Source: Pseudonocardiales bacterium (GTDB taxonomy: Bacteria; Actinomycetota; Actinomycetes; Mycobacteriales; Pseudonocardiaceae). Taken from it: 64,000 nt of DNA. The stretch is taken from the NCBI GenBank assembly GCA_019247305.1, contig JAFAPC010000016.1, forward strand, positions 1-64,000, read 5' to 3'. Position 1 is the first letter of the stretch; every line of letters starts with the position of its first letter. Position numbers and translations under genes: made by a program. A model generated the notes under the pieces. That model saw only the letters and a program-made list of their open reading frames with translations, made no database searches and was not told the origin of the DNA. Positions 16,230-24,927 of this stretch are shown here, piece by piece.

Positions 16230-17954
16230 TTATCGGGGGGCTACGTTGGTGCGGGCTAGGGCGCGCACCAACCCGGGAGTCAGCCGAGCAGCCAGCAGGC
16301 CGGCCTTGGCTTCGACGGTGACCGGGGCGAGGGCGGCGTTGCGCTCGATCGCCCGCACGATGTCTCGCGCGGCCCGTTCCGGGGTGAAGTTGCGGCGGCG
16401 GTACAGCTCGGTCACCCGCTGCTTGACGGTGCGCTCCGCAGCGGCATCCAGGCCGACGAACCGGGCCGTGCTGACGATGTTGGTATGCACGAAACCAGGG
16501 CAGATCGCCACCACGCCGATGCCGGCCTCAGCCAGTTCCGCGCGCAGGCACTGGCTCAGCGCCAACACTGCGGCCTTGGTCGTGGCGTACGCCGGGAGCA
16601 CCCGGGTGGGCAGATACGCGGCGGCGGATGCGATGTTGACGATGGTGCCGCCCGCGCCGCCGGCCACCATCAGCCCACCCAGCACCCGGCAACCATGGAT
16701 GACGCCCCACAGATTGACGTCGATGATCCGTTCCCAGTCAGCCACTGTGGTGTCGAAAAACGGCCCCGCCATGCCGATGCCGGCATTGTTGATCACAATG
16801 TCCGGGATTCCGTGGTTCTCAAGCAGCACCGCGGCGAACTTCTCCACCGCGCTGCCGTCGGATACGTCCACGGAGTAGGCGCTCGCGGGCGGGCCGAGCG
16901 TGCTGGCCAGCTGCGCGGTGCGCTCGGCCGTCTGCGCCTGGATGTCGGTGGCCACCACCTCAGCGCCCTGCTCAGCGAACTCGAGCGCGGTGGCCCGGCC
17001 AATACCGCTGCCCGCCCCGGTGATCACCACAAGGATGTCCGCGAACCGCCGCCGGCCCAGCCCGGTCTGGCGCGCGCGGCGTAGCGGGCGCGCTTCCCGA
17101 CCGCCTTCGGCGTGGTCGATCAGCTCGCTCGCGCACCGCGCCACGGTGTGCGGGTGGCTGCGGGGCAACCAATGGCCGCCCGGCAGCTCGCGGAGGGCGA
17201 GGTGGGGCACCCACCGCTTGATGTCGGTCTGGAGTGATCTCGACACGAACGGATCCCGCCTGGGCGCCAGGACCTGCACCGGAACGTCAACCGGCTGCGG
17301 CCGGGGTCGCGCGAGCTGGGCCAGCATGTTCGCCCGATACAGCTGCACGCCGCTCACCCCGTCGGCCACCGCTGGGATGCTGAGGTAACCCTTGCGGGCC
17401 AGCGCGCGCTGGGGGAGCCCGGCACGCCAGAGCAACTCCGGCAGCAGCGGCAGCTGGAAGGCTCCGATGTACCAGCTTGAGGCTAGCTGGGTGATCAGCT
17501 CGCGCAGCGCTCGCGGTGTCGGCCGGTGCAGCCGAGCCCGCCACCAGGAGGCCACGTAGTCCAGACCGGGCCCAGAGATCGACGTGAAGGAGCTGACATG
17601 GCCGCGCAGCCACGGGCCGCTCAGCGCATGCCAGACCTGGATCGAGCCCCAGTCGTGGGCCAACAGATGGACCGGACGGTCGGGGCTGACCGCGTTGATC
17701 ACCGTGGCCAGGTCTTGGGCGAGCTGCTCGAGCCGGTACGCCCGGCGCTCGCGGGGCTTGCCCGACTCACCGGCTCCCCGGACGTCATAGCGCACCAGGT
17801 GATACCGCGGCGCCAGCTCAGCCGCCACGCCGTCCCACAGGGTGTGGTCATCGGGGTAGCCGTGCACGCAGACCACCGTGGGTGCGCCACGCGTTCCTGA
17901 CTCGTACACCCGCAGCAGTACACCATCGGTGCTGCGCACGTCGCGCGCCATCAC
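16230..17954 (-). CDS. ephD: EphD-like fusion of epoxide hydrolase and short-chain dehydrogenase
   Basis: 574 residues in two domains. Residues ~1-280 are an alpha/beta hydrolase (VHGYPDDHTLWDG oxyanion loop, nucleophile Asp in AHDWGS). Residues ~305-570 are an SDR with TGAGSGIG, NNAGIG, Ser in NIASAAAY and catalytic YATTK. Mycobacterial EphD has the same architecture and has been tied to mycolic-acid metabolism. Four-base overlap with the M24 peptidase gene upstream (ATGA) shows coupling. The full set of four genes 14224-18784 forms an operon opposite a TetR regulator. Confidence 0.9.
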   Translation of the reverse strand: MMARDVRSTDGVLLRVYESGTRGAPTVVCVHGYPDDHTLWDGVAAELAPRYHLVRYDVRGAGESGKPRERRAYRLEQLAQDLATVINAVSPDRPVHLLAHDWGSIQVWHALSGPWLRGHVSSFTSISGPGLDYVASWWRARLHRPTPRALRELITQLASSWYIGAFQLPLLPELLWRAGLPQRALARKGYLSIPAVADGVSGVQLYRANMLAQLARPRPQPVDVPVQVLAPRRDPFVSRSLQTDIKRWVPHLALRELPGGHWLPRSHPHTVARCASELIDHAEGGREARPLRRARQTGLGRRRFADILVVITGAGSGIGRATALEFAEQGAEVVATDIQAQTAERTAQLASTLGPPASAYSVDVSDGSAVEKFAAVLLENHGIPDIVINNAGIGMAGPFFDTTVADWERIIDVNLWGVIHGCRVLGGLMVAGGAGGTIVNIASAAAYLPTRVLPAYATTKAAVLALSQCLRAELAEAGIGVVAICPGFVHTNIVSTARFVGLDAAAERTVKQRVTELYRRRNFTPERAARDIVRAIERNAALAPVTVEAKAGLLAARLTPGLVRALARTNVAPR

Positions 17955-18784
17955 GCGGCCAGCGCCCGGTGCCAGCGGCGCACGTGCGGGAGATCGTCGT
18001 CAAGCCAATACGCGCGACCGACCTCGGGCACCACAAGGATCTCCTCGAATTTCACGCCGACATCCCGGAAACCGATATGTGGCTCGACCGCCCATAAACC
18101 AGGAGTTGCCGGATGGTTGGAAAGCTCACCATCGGCCCACAGCGGCGAGCGGTGGTGCATCCGCTCGACGATCAGGTCACCGACCAGGGTCTGTATCGAG
18201 CGAATGCCGAAGCCAGCCGCGACGACTTTCGGCAGCCGCGAGCGCACCCTGCTGACCTGGTGCGCGATGACCCGCCCCGGGTAGACGCGGTGCCGGTTGT
18301 CGTAGCCCTGGCGGGCGATCAGGGCGTCGACGTCGCGATAGATCTGCCGCAGCGGCACGCGGTCGTTCACTCTTGTGAGGATCAGCGCCCGGTACTCGGC
18401 GAGATCGCCCATCAGCTGCTCGTAGAGCCGGTTGGTGCCCAGACAGCCGGCGTAGCCGATGTCGGCCACATATCCCTCGCGCACCGGCGCGCAGTCGAGA
18501 ATGAAGGGCATTCCCTCGGTCAACCTACGGCGGGTGGGGAAGAACTGGAGCGGAGTCCGGAAACCGCGGAATGCCGTGCGCTCGCCAAACCACGCGAACG
18601 GCGTGTGGAACCAGTCCTGCACTCCTCGATCGAGGAGGTAGGCGCGGACCCGGCGCGCGGCCTGCTGCTCCGTCACGCCCGGCTCCAGCGTCTGCGCGAC
18701 CGACTGCGCTGCAGCATAGGCCAACTGCTGCAACTCGCGGAACTTCGCCAGATCGGCGGGATCGGCTGCCCCTGCGCTGACCAT
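17951..18784 (-). CDS. M24-family metallopeptidase (aminopeptidase P/creatinase fold)
   Basis: This 277-residue protein has the pita-bread fold metal ligands in order: Asp in LDCAPVREG, Asp in VADIGYAG, His in VIAHQVSR or the MHHR region, Glu in AVEPHIGF and Glu in VKFEEILVV. Family members cleave N-terminal residues or related amide bonds using two metal ions. It leads the operon; GGAGGAGGTGGCGG upstream gives a strong ribosome site for ATG 18784. A perfect palindrome in the 68-base gap to the divergent TetR gene probably controls it. Confidence 0.88.
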   Translation of the reverse strand: MVSAGAADPADLAKFRELQQLAYAAAQSVAQTLEPGVTEQQAARRVRAYLLDRGVQDWFHTPFAWFGERTAFRGFRTPLQFFPTRRRLTEGMPFILDCAPVREGYVADIGYAGCLGTNRLYEQLMGDLAEYRALILTRVNDRVPLRQIYRDVDALIARQGYDNRHRVYPGRVIAHQVSRVRSRLPKVVAAGFGIRSIQTLVGDLIVERMHHRSPLWADGELSNHPATPGLWAVEPHIGFRDVGVKFEEILVVPEVGRAYWLDDDLPHVRRWHRALAA

Positions 18785-18805
18785 CCGCCACCTCCTCCAG
18801 GCCGT

Positions 18806-18825
18806 TTCCTACTCTCAAGTAGGAA
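18806..18825. promoter_or_regulatory. Perfect 20-bp palindrome, likely TetR operator
   Basis: TTCCTACT-CTCA-AGTAGGAA lies midway between the divergent M24 and TetR genes. A third half-site TTCCTAC follows at 18827-18833. TAGATT at 18841-18846, seven bases before the TetR GTG, looks like a leaderless -10 box. Position and symmetry suit autorepression plus control of the operon. Confidence 0.75.
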
Positions 18826-18852
18826 CTTCCTACGTCATGGTAGATTTGTCAA

Positions 18853-19518
18853 GTGCCGAAACCGAAGGTGGTGACGTTGGCGGCGAGCAGGCCGCGTCGG
18901 AGTGGACGCGCTCGGGCTGCTCATCTCGGCCCCGAACGCCGACGTCCGCTGATCCTCGACGCGGCGTTGGAGGTCTACGTCGAGCGGGGTTATCGGGGCA
19001 CCTCGATGCAGGCGGTGGCCGACGCGGCGGGTGTGACGAAGCCCGTGGTCTACGAGTGCTACCCGAACAAGGACGAGTTGCTGCTCGCGTTGCTGGACCG
19101 CGAGGAGCGCCGCCTGCTGGACGCCATCACCGACGCGTTGCCGAGAAACCCGGCGTTGGACAATGTGGAGGCAGTGCTGGCGGCGGGGCTCACCGCGTTT
19201 CTCACCGGGGCAGCTCAGGCGACGAACTCCTGGCGGGTGGTCTTCGAATCCCGCCGGGGTGCTGAGTCTGTGGTGACGGCCCGGGTTCGGCGAGCCCGAG
19301 ACATGATCGTGGGGCAGCTTCGTGAGCTGGTGCGCTTGTACCTGACCTCGGCCGAGGTCGACGACGTTGAGCGCAAGGTACCGGTGGTCGCCGAACTGCT
19401 CGCCACCGTGGCCGAGTCCTGCGTCCGCATGCTCGTCCTGGAGCACTACCCGTGGACCGCGGTCGAGCTCGCCACCTACGTGTCCCGCCTTATCACCCGC
19501 GGCGTCCGCCCAGTCTGA
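18853..19518 (+). CDS. TetR/AcrR-family transcriptional repressor
   Basis: 221 residues. After a basic tail comes the HTH domain: ILDAALEVYVERGYRGTSM, QAVADAAGVTKPVVYECYPN, KDELLLALLDREERRLL. The C-terminal ligand-binding domain is all helical and diverged, as usual. It is transcribed away from the M24/EphD operon, across a palindromic operator, so it most likely represses that operon until a small, probably lipid-like, ligand binds. The ligand is a guess from EphD. The GTG start has no Shine-Dalgarno and appears leaderless. Confidence 0.9.
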   Translation: MPKPKVVTLAASRPRRSGRARAAHLGPERRRPLILDAALEVYVERGYRGTSMQAVADAAGVTKPVVYECYPNKDELLLALLDREERRLLDAITDALPRNPALDNVEAVLAAGLTAFLTGAAQATNSWRVVFESRRGAESVVTARVRRARDMIVGQLRELVRLYLTSAEVDDVERKVPVVAELLATVAESCVRMLVLEHYPWTAVELATYVSRLITRGVRPV

Positions 19519-19611
19519 CCAGTCTGGGCGCTCTGGCGTCGGCGGCGGTGGTCAGTCCGCGGCAGTCGACGCCTCCGTCGCGCGGTTCTCTGAACGTGCG
19601 ATCCGGGCGGC

Positions 19612-19707
19612 TTTGTGCCGTTCGACCTGGACGAGTTTCTGCGGTTCTTCGCCGAGACCTACCCCTCGGTGCCGAGCCGGTTCGACCTGGGCTCGCCGGT
19701 CGGCTAA
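19612..19707 (+). pseudogene. Short gene remnant of unknown family
   Basis: A stop-bounded frame ends FVPFDLDEFLRFFAE, TYPSVPSRFDLGSPVG and TAA. Codon use is gene-like, but only about 33 codons remain after an in-frame TGA. I do not recognise the family. It sits between the TetR gene and another remnant. Confidence 0.3.
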
Positions 19708-19714
19708 CCGGCGG

Positions 19715-19999
19715 CTACCAGCCGGCCTTGCGGGCGCGGGCCTCGTACAGCAGCACCGACACCGACACCGACACGTTCAGCGAGTCCGCCTCGCCGAGCA
19801 TCGGCACGCCGACCCGCTTGAACCCGTGCTCGTACCACGGTGTGGAGATGCCGTAGCGCCCGCTGCTCACCATGATGGCGGTCCGGCCGCCGTAGTCCAC
19901 CTGCCGGTAGTTCACGCTCTCGTCGGTGTCGGCCAGCTTGACCGCCCACAACCCCTCAGCCACCACCAGGCCGAACCGATTGGGCGCGGTGTTGCCCAC
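19715..19999 (-). pseudogene. TrmH/SpoU-type RNA methyltransferase, C-terminal remnant
   Basis: Ninety-four residues starting GNTAPNRFGLVVAEG and ending VGVPMLGEADSLNVSVSVSVLLYEARARKAGW. The SLNVSVS block is the knot motif that binds S-adenosylmethionine and forms the dimer in SPOUT methyltransferases. The RNA-binding N-terminal half (over 100 residues in relatives) is absent, so no activity is expected. Confidence 0.7.
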
Positions 20000-20056
20000 G
20001 TTTCGCGGCTGGCTAAGGGGTCTGCCGGATGAGATTACTGATCATGATTCGTTTGG

Positions 20057-20236
20057 TCAGCGGGGATCGAATCGGCCTCGCGTGATCTCGCGGAGAAATG
20101 CCGACATCCCGCCGACCAGGAGTACCGGGCCAGCGGGGTCCTTGCTGTCCCGGATAGCGCCAGGCATGTGTGTCACCTCGACGCAGTTGCCTTCTTCTCC
20201 GCTGCGGCTGGATTTCCGCCAGCGCATCTCGGTCAT
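20057..20236 (-). CDS. DUF397 small protein
   Basis: Fifty-nine residues: MTEMRWRKSSRSGEEGNCVEV, then IRDSKDPAGPVLLV and FLREITRGRF, the full DUF397 signature. Its ATG overlaps the stop of the XRE regulator gene (ATGA), the standard arrangement of this actinomycete pair. In studied systems (BldB/WhiJ-type loci) such small acidic partners modulate the regulator and affect development. Complete and probably functional. Confidence 0.92.
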   Translation of the reverse strand: MTEMRWRKSSRSGEEGNCVEVTHMPGAIRDSKDPAGPVLLVGGMSAFLREITRGRFDPR

Positions 20237-21084
20237 GTCGTAGCCTCCACGTCATGGGCTACCTGGGTGATGAGGGTGAGGGAGTCGGCCGGGCTCATCG
20301 CTAGCTGGTAGATCTTGTCCACTGCGGACTTGTATCCGGCCACGTCGTCCGGTTCGGTGACAAACGCGCCGGTCCGGTGGTGTTCGAGCAGGACGATGGA
20401 CGGCGCGCCGTCGAAATCGTAGAGCACGAACGGGCCGATCAGTCCGGGGTGCCAGCCCTGGTAGGACCGGACGACCTGAACGGTGATCGTGTCCGATTCG
20501 GCGGCCTTGACCAGGTGGCGGAGTTGGTCGGCCATCACGTGCGAACCGCCGATCATCTCGTGGAGGGCGGCCTCGCCGAGGTAGGCGGTCAGCCGGACCG
20601 GGTTGCTCCGCGTGATGACGTCGCGTCGTCCCATGCGTACGAGGACCCGTGCCTCGACCTCGTGGGCGGGAAGACTTCCGCCGCCGATGATGGCTCGGGC
20701 GTAGTCAGAGGTCTGGAGCAGACCGGTGACGAGGTGCGGCGACCAATCGGTGATCGCGCTGGCCGCCCGCTCGCACTCCATCGTCCCGGTGAGCTGCTGG
20801 GAGATGCCGGGGATGCCCACCGCAAGCCAGTTCTGGGCGTCGGCGTCCCGACCGAGGGCGAGGATGGCTTCCCGGGCGTCGCCGGTCACGCCGATCGCGG
20901 TGAGGTAGCTGGCGATGTCTTCGATGCGCGGCACGCGCTTGCTGGTCTCCCAGTACGAGACCACCGAGTGTGAGATACCCAGTCTGCGGGCGACCTCGCG
21001 CACGCTGATCTTGGCATCTTCGCGCGCTTGGCGAAGCGCTCCAGCCAGGGCGCGAGCCCGCGGAGCACCACCAGGTTCGATCAC
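20233..21084 (-). CDS. XRE-family regulator with DUF5753 domain
   Basis: 283 residues. The N-terminal HTH reads ALRQAREDAKISVREVARRL, GISHSVVSYWETSKRVPR; the DUF5753 part follows with NWLAVGIPGISQQL, YARAIIGG and VRMGRRDVIT. It is coupled to DUF397 and probably binds its own upstream region. GTG 21084 is the start: on this strand TAGTGT lies about six bases upstream, giving a leaderless transcript, and a 7-bp tandem repeat (GACTAGT twice) overlaps that promoter. Two 12-bp palindromes lie further upstream. Confidence 0.92.
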   Translation of the reverse strand: MIEPGGAPRARALAGALRQAREDAKISVREVARRLGISHSVVSYWETSKRVPRIEDIASYLTAIGVTGDAREAILALGRDADAQNWLAVGIPGISQQLTGTMECERAASAITDWSPHLVTGLLQTSDYARAIIGGGSLPAHEVEARVLVRMGRRDVITRSNPVRLTAYLGEAALHEMIGGSHVMADQLRHLVKAAESDTITVQVVRSYQGWHPGLIGPFVLYDFDGAPSIVLLEHHRTGAFVTEPDDVAGYKSAVDKIYQLAMSPADSLTLITQVAHDVEATT

Positions 21085-21140
21085 ACCACAACACTAGTCA
21101 CTAGTCGCTGACGGTTACCCACAGTCCCTCGGCCGGCCGG

Positions 21141-21180
21141 TTGCAGAGTGGTCGCGACCATTGCATAATGGTCGCGACCA
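21141..21180. promoter_or_regulatory. Two tandem 20-bp units each holding TGGTCGCGACCA
   Basis: The perfect palindrome TGGTCGCGACCA occurs at 21149-21160 and 21169-21180, exactly 20 bp apart (about two helix turns), each preceded by TTGCA. CATAAT between them could be a -10 box. They lie between the divergent XRE gene and the unknown gene at 21311 and suit cooperative binding of a dimeric regulator. Confidence 0.75.
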
Positions 21181-21310
21181 CTTACCGGCACTGGGTTACG
21201 CGCAGTGTGGCGCTGGGTTGGGCGGGCCGTGGCCGGCGGCCGAGTTGGGGCGTGGGGGCACATGAGCAGGGTGCCCTTCCACATGACGGTTCGAGTATAG
21301 GGAGAGTGGC

Positions 21311-21571
21311 GTGGGATCGCGGGTCAGAACTGATCAGGCATTGGTGTACGCGAACGTCGGTATGCATGCCGATGTGGAGATCACGCTGGCCATGAACGCC
21401 GAGGGTGGCGAGGGAGCGGCGATCTACTTCGGTCACGACGGCCCGGACGTGATCATGGACTTCGCCGATGTGGACAGTCTGGAGCGGTTGGCGGCCGTGG
21501 CGACTGAGGGCGCGCGACAGATGCGGGAGCGGATCGCCGCGAATAGCCGGACCCGCCACGACGAGCGGTGA
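21311..21571 (+). CDS. Conserved small hypothetical protein
   Basis: Eighty-six residues, VGSRVRTDQALVYANVGMHADVEITLAMN then IYFGHDGPDVIMDFADVDSLERLA and a helical tail. No signal peptide or membrane segment. The alternating strands with FGHDGPDVIMDFADVDSLERL suggest a small alpha/beta fold that I do not recognise as a named family. It is divergent from the XRE/DUF397 pair and downstream of the tandem palindromes, so it may be their target. Confidence 0.6.
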   Translation: MGSRVRTDQALVYANVGMHADVEITLAMNAEGGEGAAIYFGHDGPDVIMDFADVDSLERLAAVATEGARQMRERIAANSRTRHDER

Positions 21572-21619
21572 CGCTAACCGCGTCGCATGCCAGGCAAGGC
21601 TCGCCGTGTCGCGAGGCCT

Positions 21620-22678
21620 TCACCGACTCGACATCTGGGCCCAGTGTGCTTCGGCGACGTCCAACGCCTGCCGGATTCGTTGGTCTTCACCGCTGCCCGT
21701 AGTCGCCAACCGCAGCAAAGGCATCTGGTAGGCCTGGAGGATCTCGTCCTTGATCGCGTCCCGCTCTAGCTGGGTCGGGTTGTTCTCGTGAAACGCGAAG
21801 CCGTCCACCTCGATGGCCAGCTGCGGATGGTTGGTCACCCGGTTGTAGACGACGAAATCGACCGACGCTCGATGCCGCACGAAGGTCTCCTGCCTTGGCG
21901 TCAGCCTGCTGAGGTCGAAGAGCAGGTTGCGCACCAGGACCTGGTTGCTCACGGTCAGGTGCGCGTACCGGTCCTCAGCGAGGATGTCGTGAAGCGCGGT
22001 CCAGATGATGTCTTCGGACTTATACTTCATCTCGTTCTTCAGCCGCGCGGCCAATGGTCGCAATCGTTGGTTGTACTCGCGGTAGAGCAGATCGAACATC
22101 GAGATCACGGCGCTGTCGACGACTTCCTCGTCGGGGTTGTGGTAGCGGATGTAGCCGATGAGGTCCCGGATGTAGCGGCTCGTGGGCAACATGTCGTGGT
22201 TCGTCACAAGGATGAACTGTTTGACCGCTCGCGACACGGCCACGTTGATCAGGTGCGGGTCGTCTACAAATTTCAGTTCGGTCCGCCCGCGCCAGCCTTC
22301 GTCCAGGACCGTGGTCAGGATGACCACCTGCTTCTGCCGACCCTGGAACTTGTGGACCGTGTCTGCCTGGATCTGGTCGATCAGCGCGTCCGTCACCTTG
22401 TCGACCTGGCGCCGGTATGGCGTGGTGATGCCGATGTCGGTGCTGAGGACGCCCGCGCAGTGCGCCGGGATGACCTCGTTGACGATGACGTCCACCTCGC
22501 GCTGGTTCGAGCGACCCCCTCCTCGGTGCTGGCGCATGTGGTTGCCCTCGACCGTGCGCACCACGATCATCGGCCGCTGCGCGTCACTGCTGGTGAAGGG
22601 TATGAGTGCGCCCTCGTAGAACGCCTTGTTACAGAACCCGATGATGGCCGGGTCGCACCGATAGTGCTCACGCAGCAA
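21620..22678 (-). pseudogene. SF1 helicase fused to nuclease-like domain, N-terminus lost
   Basis: The first residues, MLREHYRCDPAIIGFCNKAFY, match helicase motif IV, followed by TVHKFQGRQKQVVILTT (motif V) and INVAVSRAVKQFILVT (motif VI). The C-terminal part (VDFVVYNRVTNHPQLAIEVDG, then ERDAIKDEIL) resembles DUF2726, a restriction-endonuclease-like domain. Walker A and motifs Ia-III are missing, because the frame begins abruptly at 22678 next to an unrelated metY fragment. Intact proteins of this type (over 1000 residues) act in defence or DNA repair. The remaining piece cannot hydrolyse ATP. Confidence 0.8.
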
Positions 22679-22684
22679 TGTGCG

Positions 22685-22863
22685 CGGGAGGTGGAAACAC
22701 TGCCGCTGCGGATGGCTGCATACGTCGCGAACGCTAGAGCCGTTGCCGAATGGCTCGCCGCCGATCCTCGGGTGTCCTACGTCCGGTGGGCAGGGCTACC
22801 GGACCACCCGCACCACGACCGGGCGCGACGTTACCTGCCACTCGGGCCGGGTGCAGTATTCTC
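22685..22863 (+). pseudogene. Fragment of O-acetylhomoserine sulfhydrylase (MetY)
   Basis: Sixty codons read ETLPLRMAAYVANARAVAEW, LAADPRVSYVRWAGLPDHPH and HDRARRYLPLGPGAVFS, matching the part of MetY after the PLP-lysine domain. Both ends break into unrelated sequence: the helicase remnant on the left and a run without homology on the right. It is an orphan scrap from a rearrangement, not a gene. Confidence 0.75.
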
Positions 22864-23091
22864 CCAGGACGCTTACGACGCCACTCGTGAACTGTTCTTC
22901 TTCTCAATCACATGGGGTTTTGAATAACCTACCTTGTCAAGCCTGCCACCGGAGCACTGTGCTTCGATATTTCTCGAGTATGGCAAAAAGATCCTCGCTG
23001 CCGTACCCGAGAAGTATTCCACCCGTCGGTCAGTCAGTCAGTCAGTATCGGGCAGCAACGGCCGAGCCCCGCCCACTCGTGGGCGCGATGT

Positions 23092-23120
23092 GAGGTATCT
23101 AGCGTTCCGCTAGATACCTC
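23092..23120. terminator. 12-bp perfect hairpin overlapping a gene end
   Basis: GAGGTATCTAGC (23092-23103) and GCTAGATACCTC (23109-23120) form a perfect stem with a five-base loop. It includes the last codons and stop of the thiamine-binding protein gene on the minus strand. There is no T-run, so if it is a terminator it is of the actinobacterial U-less kind. Confidence 0.6.
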
Positions 23121-23395
23121 TCAAGGTCTTCCACCTTCCTAGTGAGACTGTTGGTGACACCTGTCCTAATATCGGCCTTTAGTACGAGGCTGACTCGATT
23201 GGTCTTCTGTGCCACGACTTCCACCGCCTCTTTGATAATGGCCATTACTTCATCCCACTCACCTTCAATGCTGGTGAACATTGCATCGGTGTGGTTGGGC
23301 AGGCCGCTCGCCCGAACAACTCGCACCGCATCGGCTACCAGTTCTCCAACACCTTCACCAACGCCGAGTGGGGTAACGGAGAAAGCGACAATCAT
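23099..23395 (-). CDS. MTH1187-family thiamine-binding protein
   Basis: Ninety-eight residues, the usual length: [24 protein letters not shown], then [23 protein letters not shown] and [12 protein letters not shown]. The ferredoxin-like fold of this family (DUF77, YkoF-like) binds thiamin or related molecules, often beside thiamin transport genes, none of which are present here. Its stop codon lies in a 12-bp hairpin. The gene stands alone within a decayed zone and appears intact. Confidence 0.9.
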   Translation of the reverse strand: MIVAFSVTPLGVGEGVGELVADAVRVVRASGLPNHTDAMFTSIEGEWDEVMAIIKEAVEVVAQKTNRVSLVLKADIRTGVTNSLTRKVEDLERYLAER

Positions 23396-24024
23396 GACCG
23401 GCGCCTTTCTGTCACAGTGACTCGCCTAACACCATAGAGCGCCTACGACCCTGATCGAGCTTCGCCTGCTGCAGCCCGTGCTGAGCGCGATACGCGAGAA
23501 CTGCACTGGTCCCGGCTAGGAGGGCGGTGACAACTGTGGGTTGCACAAGCGCCCTCCGGGGAGGTCAGCCGACTAGTCTGAGGACATCCCTCAGCTCGTC
23601 CGGCCAGTGTGTCAGCTCCCAACGAGAGCACCGAGGCCCTCGCGCGAGCAGTTCGGTCAGGCGCGATGTAACACCACGGGTGGATGCGTGTCCAGGGATA
23701 AGCGAGTTCGGGAGACCTGCTGGTTCGCGTCATCCGCTCATCGGCATGGCCGGACCCTTGGCCTGGGTGCTGCTCGCCCGTATGGTCCTCGACGCCCGTG
23801 GACGAAGTGACTGGGTCGAGATCACTGCGTGGCCAGCGTGTTCCCGATGCGGGGTACGATGCATTTCTGCTGGTTCGTGTCTAGTTGTCTGATGTCTGCC
23901 TCCGTTTCATGGGGGTAGTCGCAGCAGCGTCCCGGTGTGGGTCCGGGGCGGTGTCGAGGACAACGGGGCCGACGGTGACTTTTCAGGGATGAGCCCTTGA
24001 GCAGTTCTGAGTAGGTTTGGACCC
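23396..24024. other. 629-bp stretch without a supported gene
   Basis: Frames on both strands are Arg/Ser/Pro-rich shadows without recognisable motifs. No strong repeat or hairpin found. It separates the thiamine-binding protein gene from the SDR gene and may contain promoters for both. Confidence 0.45.
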
Positions 24025-24774
24025 ATGGCTCGTTCTCTCGTGTGGATCTCTGGAGCGTCCGGTGGCATCGGAGGTGCGCTGGCTAAGACCGTCCCATGGG
24101 ATAACGCTCGGGTGATCGGTATCAACCGGGAGCGTCCCGCAGCTGCTATCGAGCACCTGAGGGCGGATCTGGCCGATCCCTCGACGTGGCCCACAGTCGG
24201 TGCGTCGTTCCGCCGGGAAGTGGAGGGCTTCCACGGCGAGCACGTGGCGTTCATCCACGCCGCCGCCCCCACCGATCCCATCGGCTTCGCTGGCGACGTC
24301 GAAAGCGAGGCATACCTGCGCAACGTGCTCTTGAACAGCGCCGCGCCGCAGGTTCTCGGTCAGCTGTTCCTCGCTGCTGTCCGATCGCTGGCGGCCTGCT
24401 GCCATCTCATCATGCTCACCTCGGGTGCTGCGCAGAGCGTGTATCCGGGATGGTCGTCCTATGGAGCGGGCAAGGCCGCGATCGATCACTGGGTGCGTAA
24501 CGTCGGCGCTGAGCAGGATCAGCGGGGGAGTGTGCAGGTGTTGTCGGTCGCGCCGGGCACGGTCGACACCGCCTTCCAGCAGCGACTTCGCGACACGCCG
24601 GAAGCGGACTTTCCCCGTCGGCAGAAGTTCCTGGATCTGTATGACCAGGGCAACCTCAGCGATCCTCAGGACGTCGCCGCTCAGATCTGGGCGCTGACCT
24701 CTCTCGACCTGGAGAACGGAAGCGTGATCGACCTCCGCAAGCTGGACCTTCCGCAGTCGGAAAAACCTGTCTAG
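24025..24774 (+). CDS. Short-chain dehydrogenase (sepiapterin/benzil reductase-like)
   Basis: 249 residues: cofactor loop SGASGGIGGAL at the N-terminus, INRERP where an Arg suggests NADP(H) preference, Ser in MLTSGAAQSV and catalytic YGAGK. Closest memory match is the sepiapterin reductase-like group, small ketone reductases of unknown natural substrate. It stands alone, upstream of a large hairpin at 24928-25006. Confidence 0.88.
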   Translation: MARSLVWISGASGGIGGALAKTVPWDNARVIGINRERPAAAIEHLRADLADPSTWPTVGASFRREVEGFHGEHVAFIHAAAPTDPIGFAGDVESEAYLRNVLLNSAAPQVLGQLFLAAVRSLAACCHLIMLTSGAAQSVYPGWSSYGAGKAAIDHWVRNVGAEQDQRGSVQVLSVAPGTVDTAFQQRLRDTPEADFPRRQKFLDLYDQGNLSDPQDVAAQIWALTSLDLENGSVIDLRKLDLPQSEKPV

Positions 24775-24927
24775 CCAATTGTGCGGTGGGTGGTGCGACC
24801 GCGTGTCCCCCTGATTATAGGGCTCGATGGGCGAGTAGAGCTCAACCATGTCCTGGCCCTTTCCTCAATCTCTACGACAGCGACATCAAGTAGCGTTCAT
24901 TCAGAATCGTCGCGACACGACCCTTAG

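Noticed and set aside
23029-23046. CAGT short tandem repeat
   Set aside because: Only four to five units, no neighbouring feature that uses it.
23527-23892. 121-codon plus-strand frame
   Set aside because: Ser/Arg-rich shadow composition, no ribosome site, no homology recognised.
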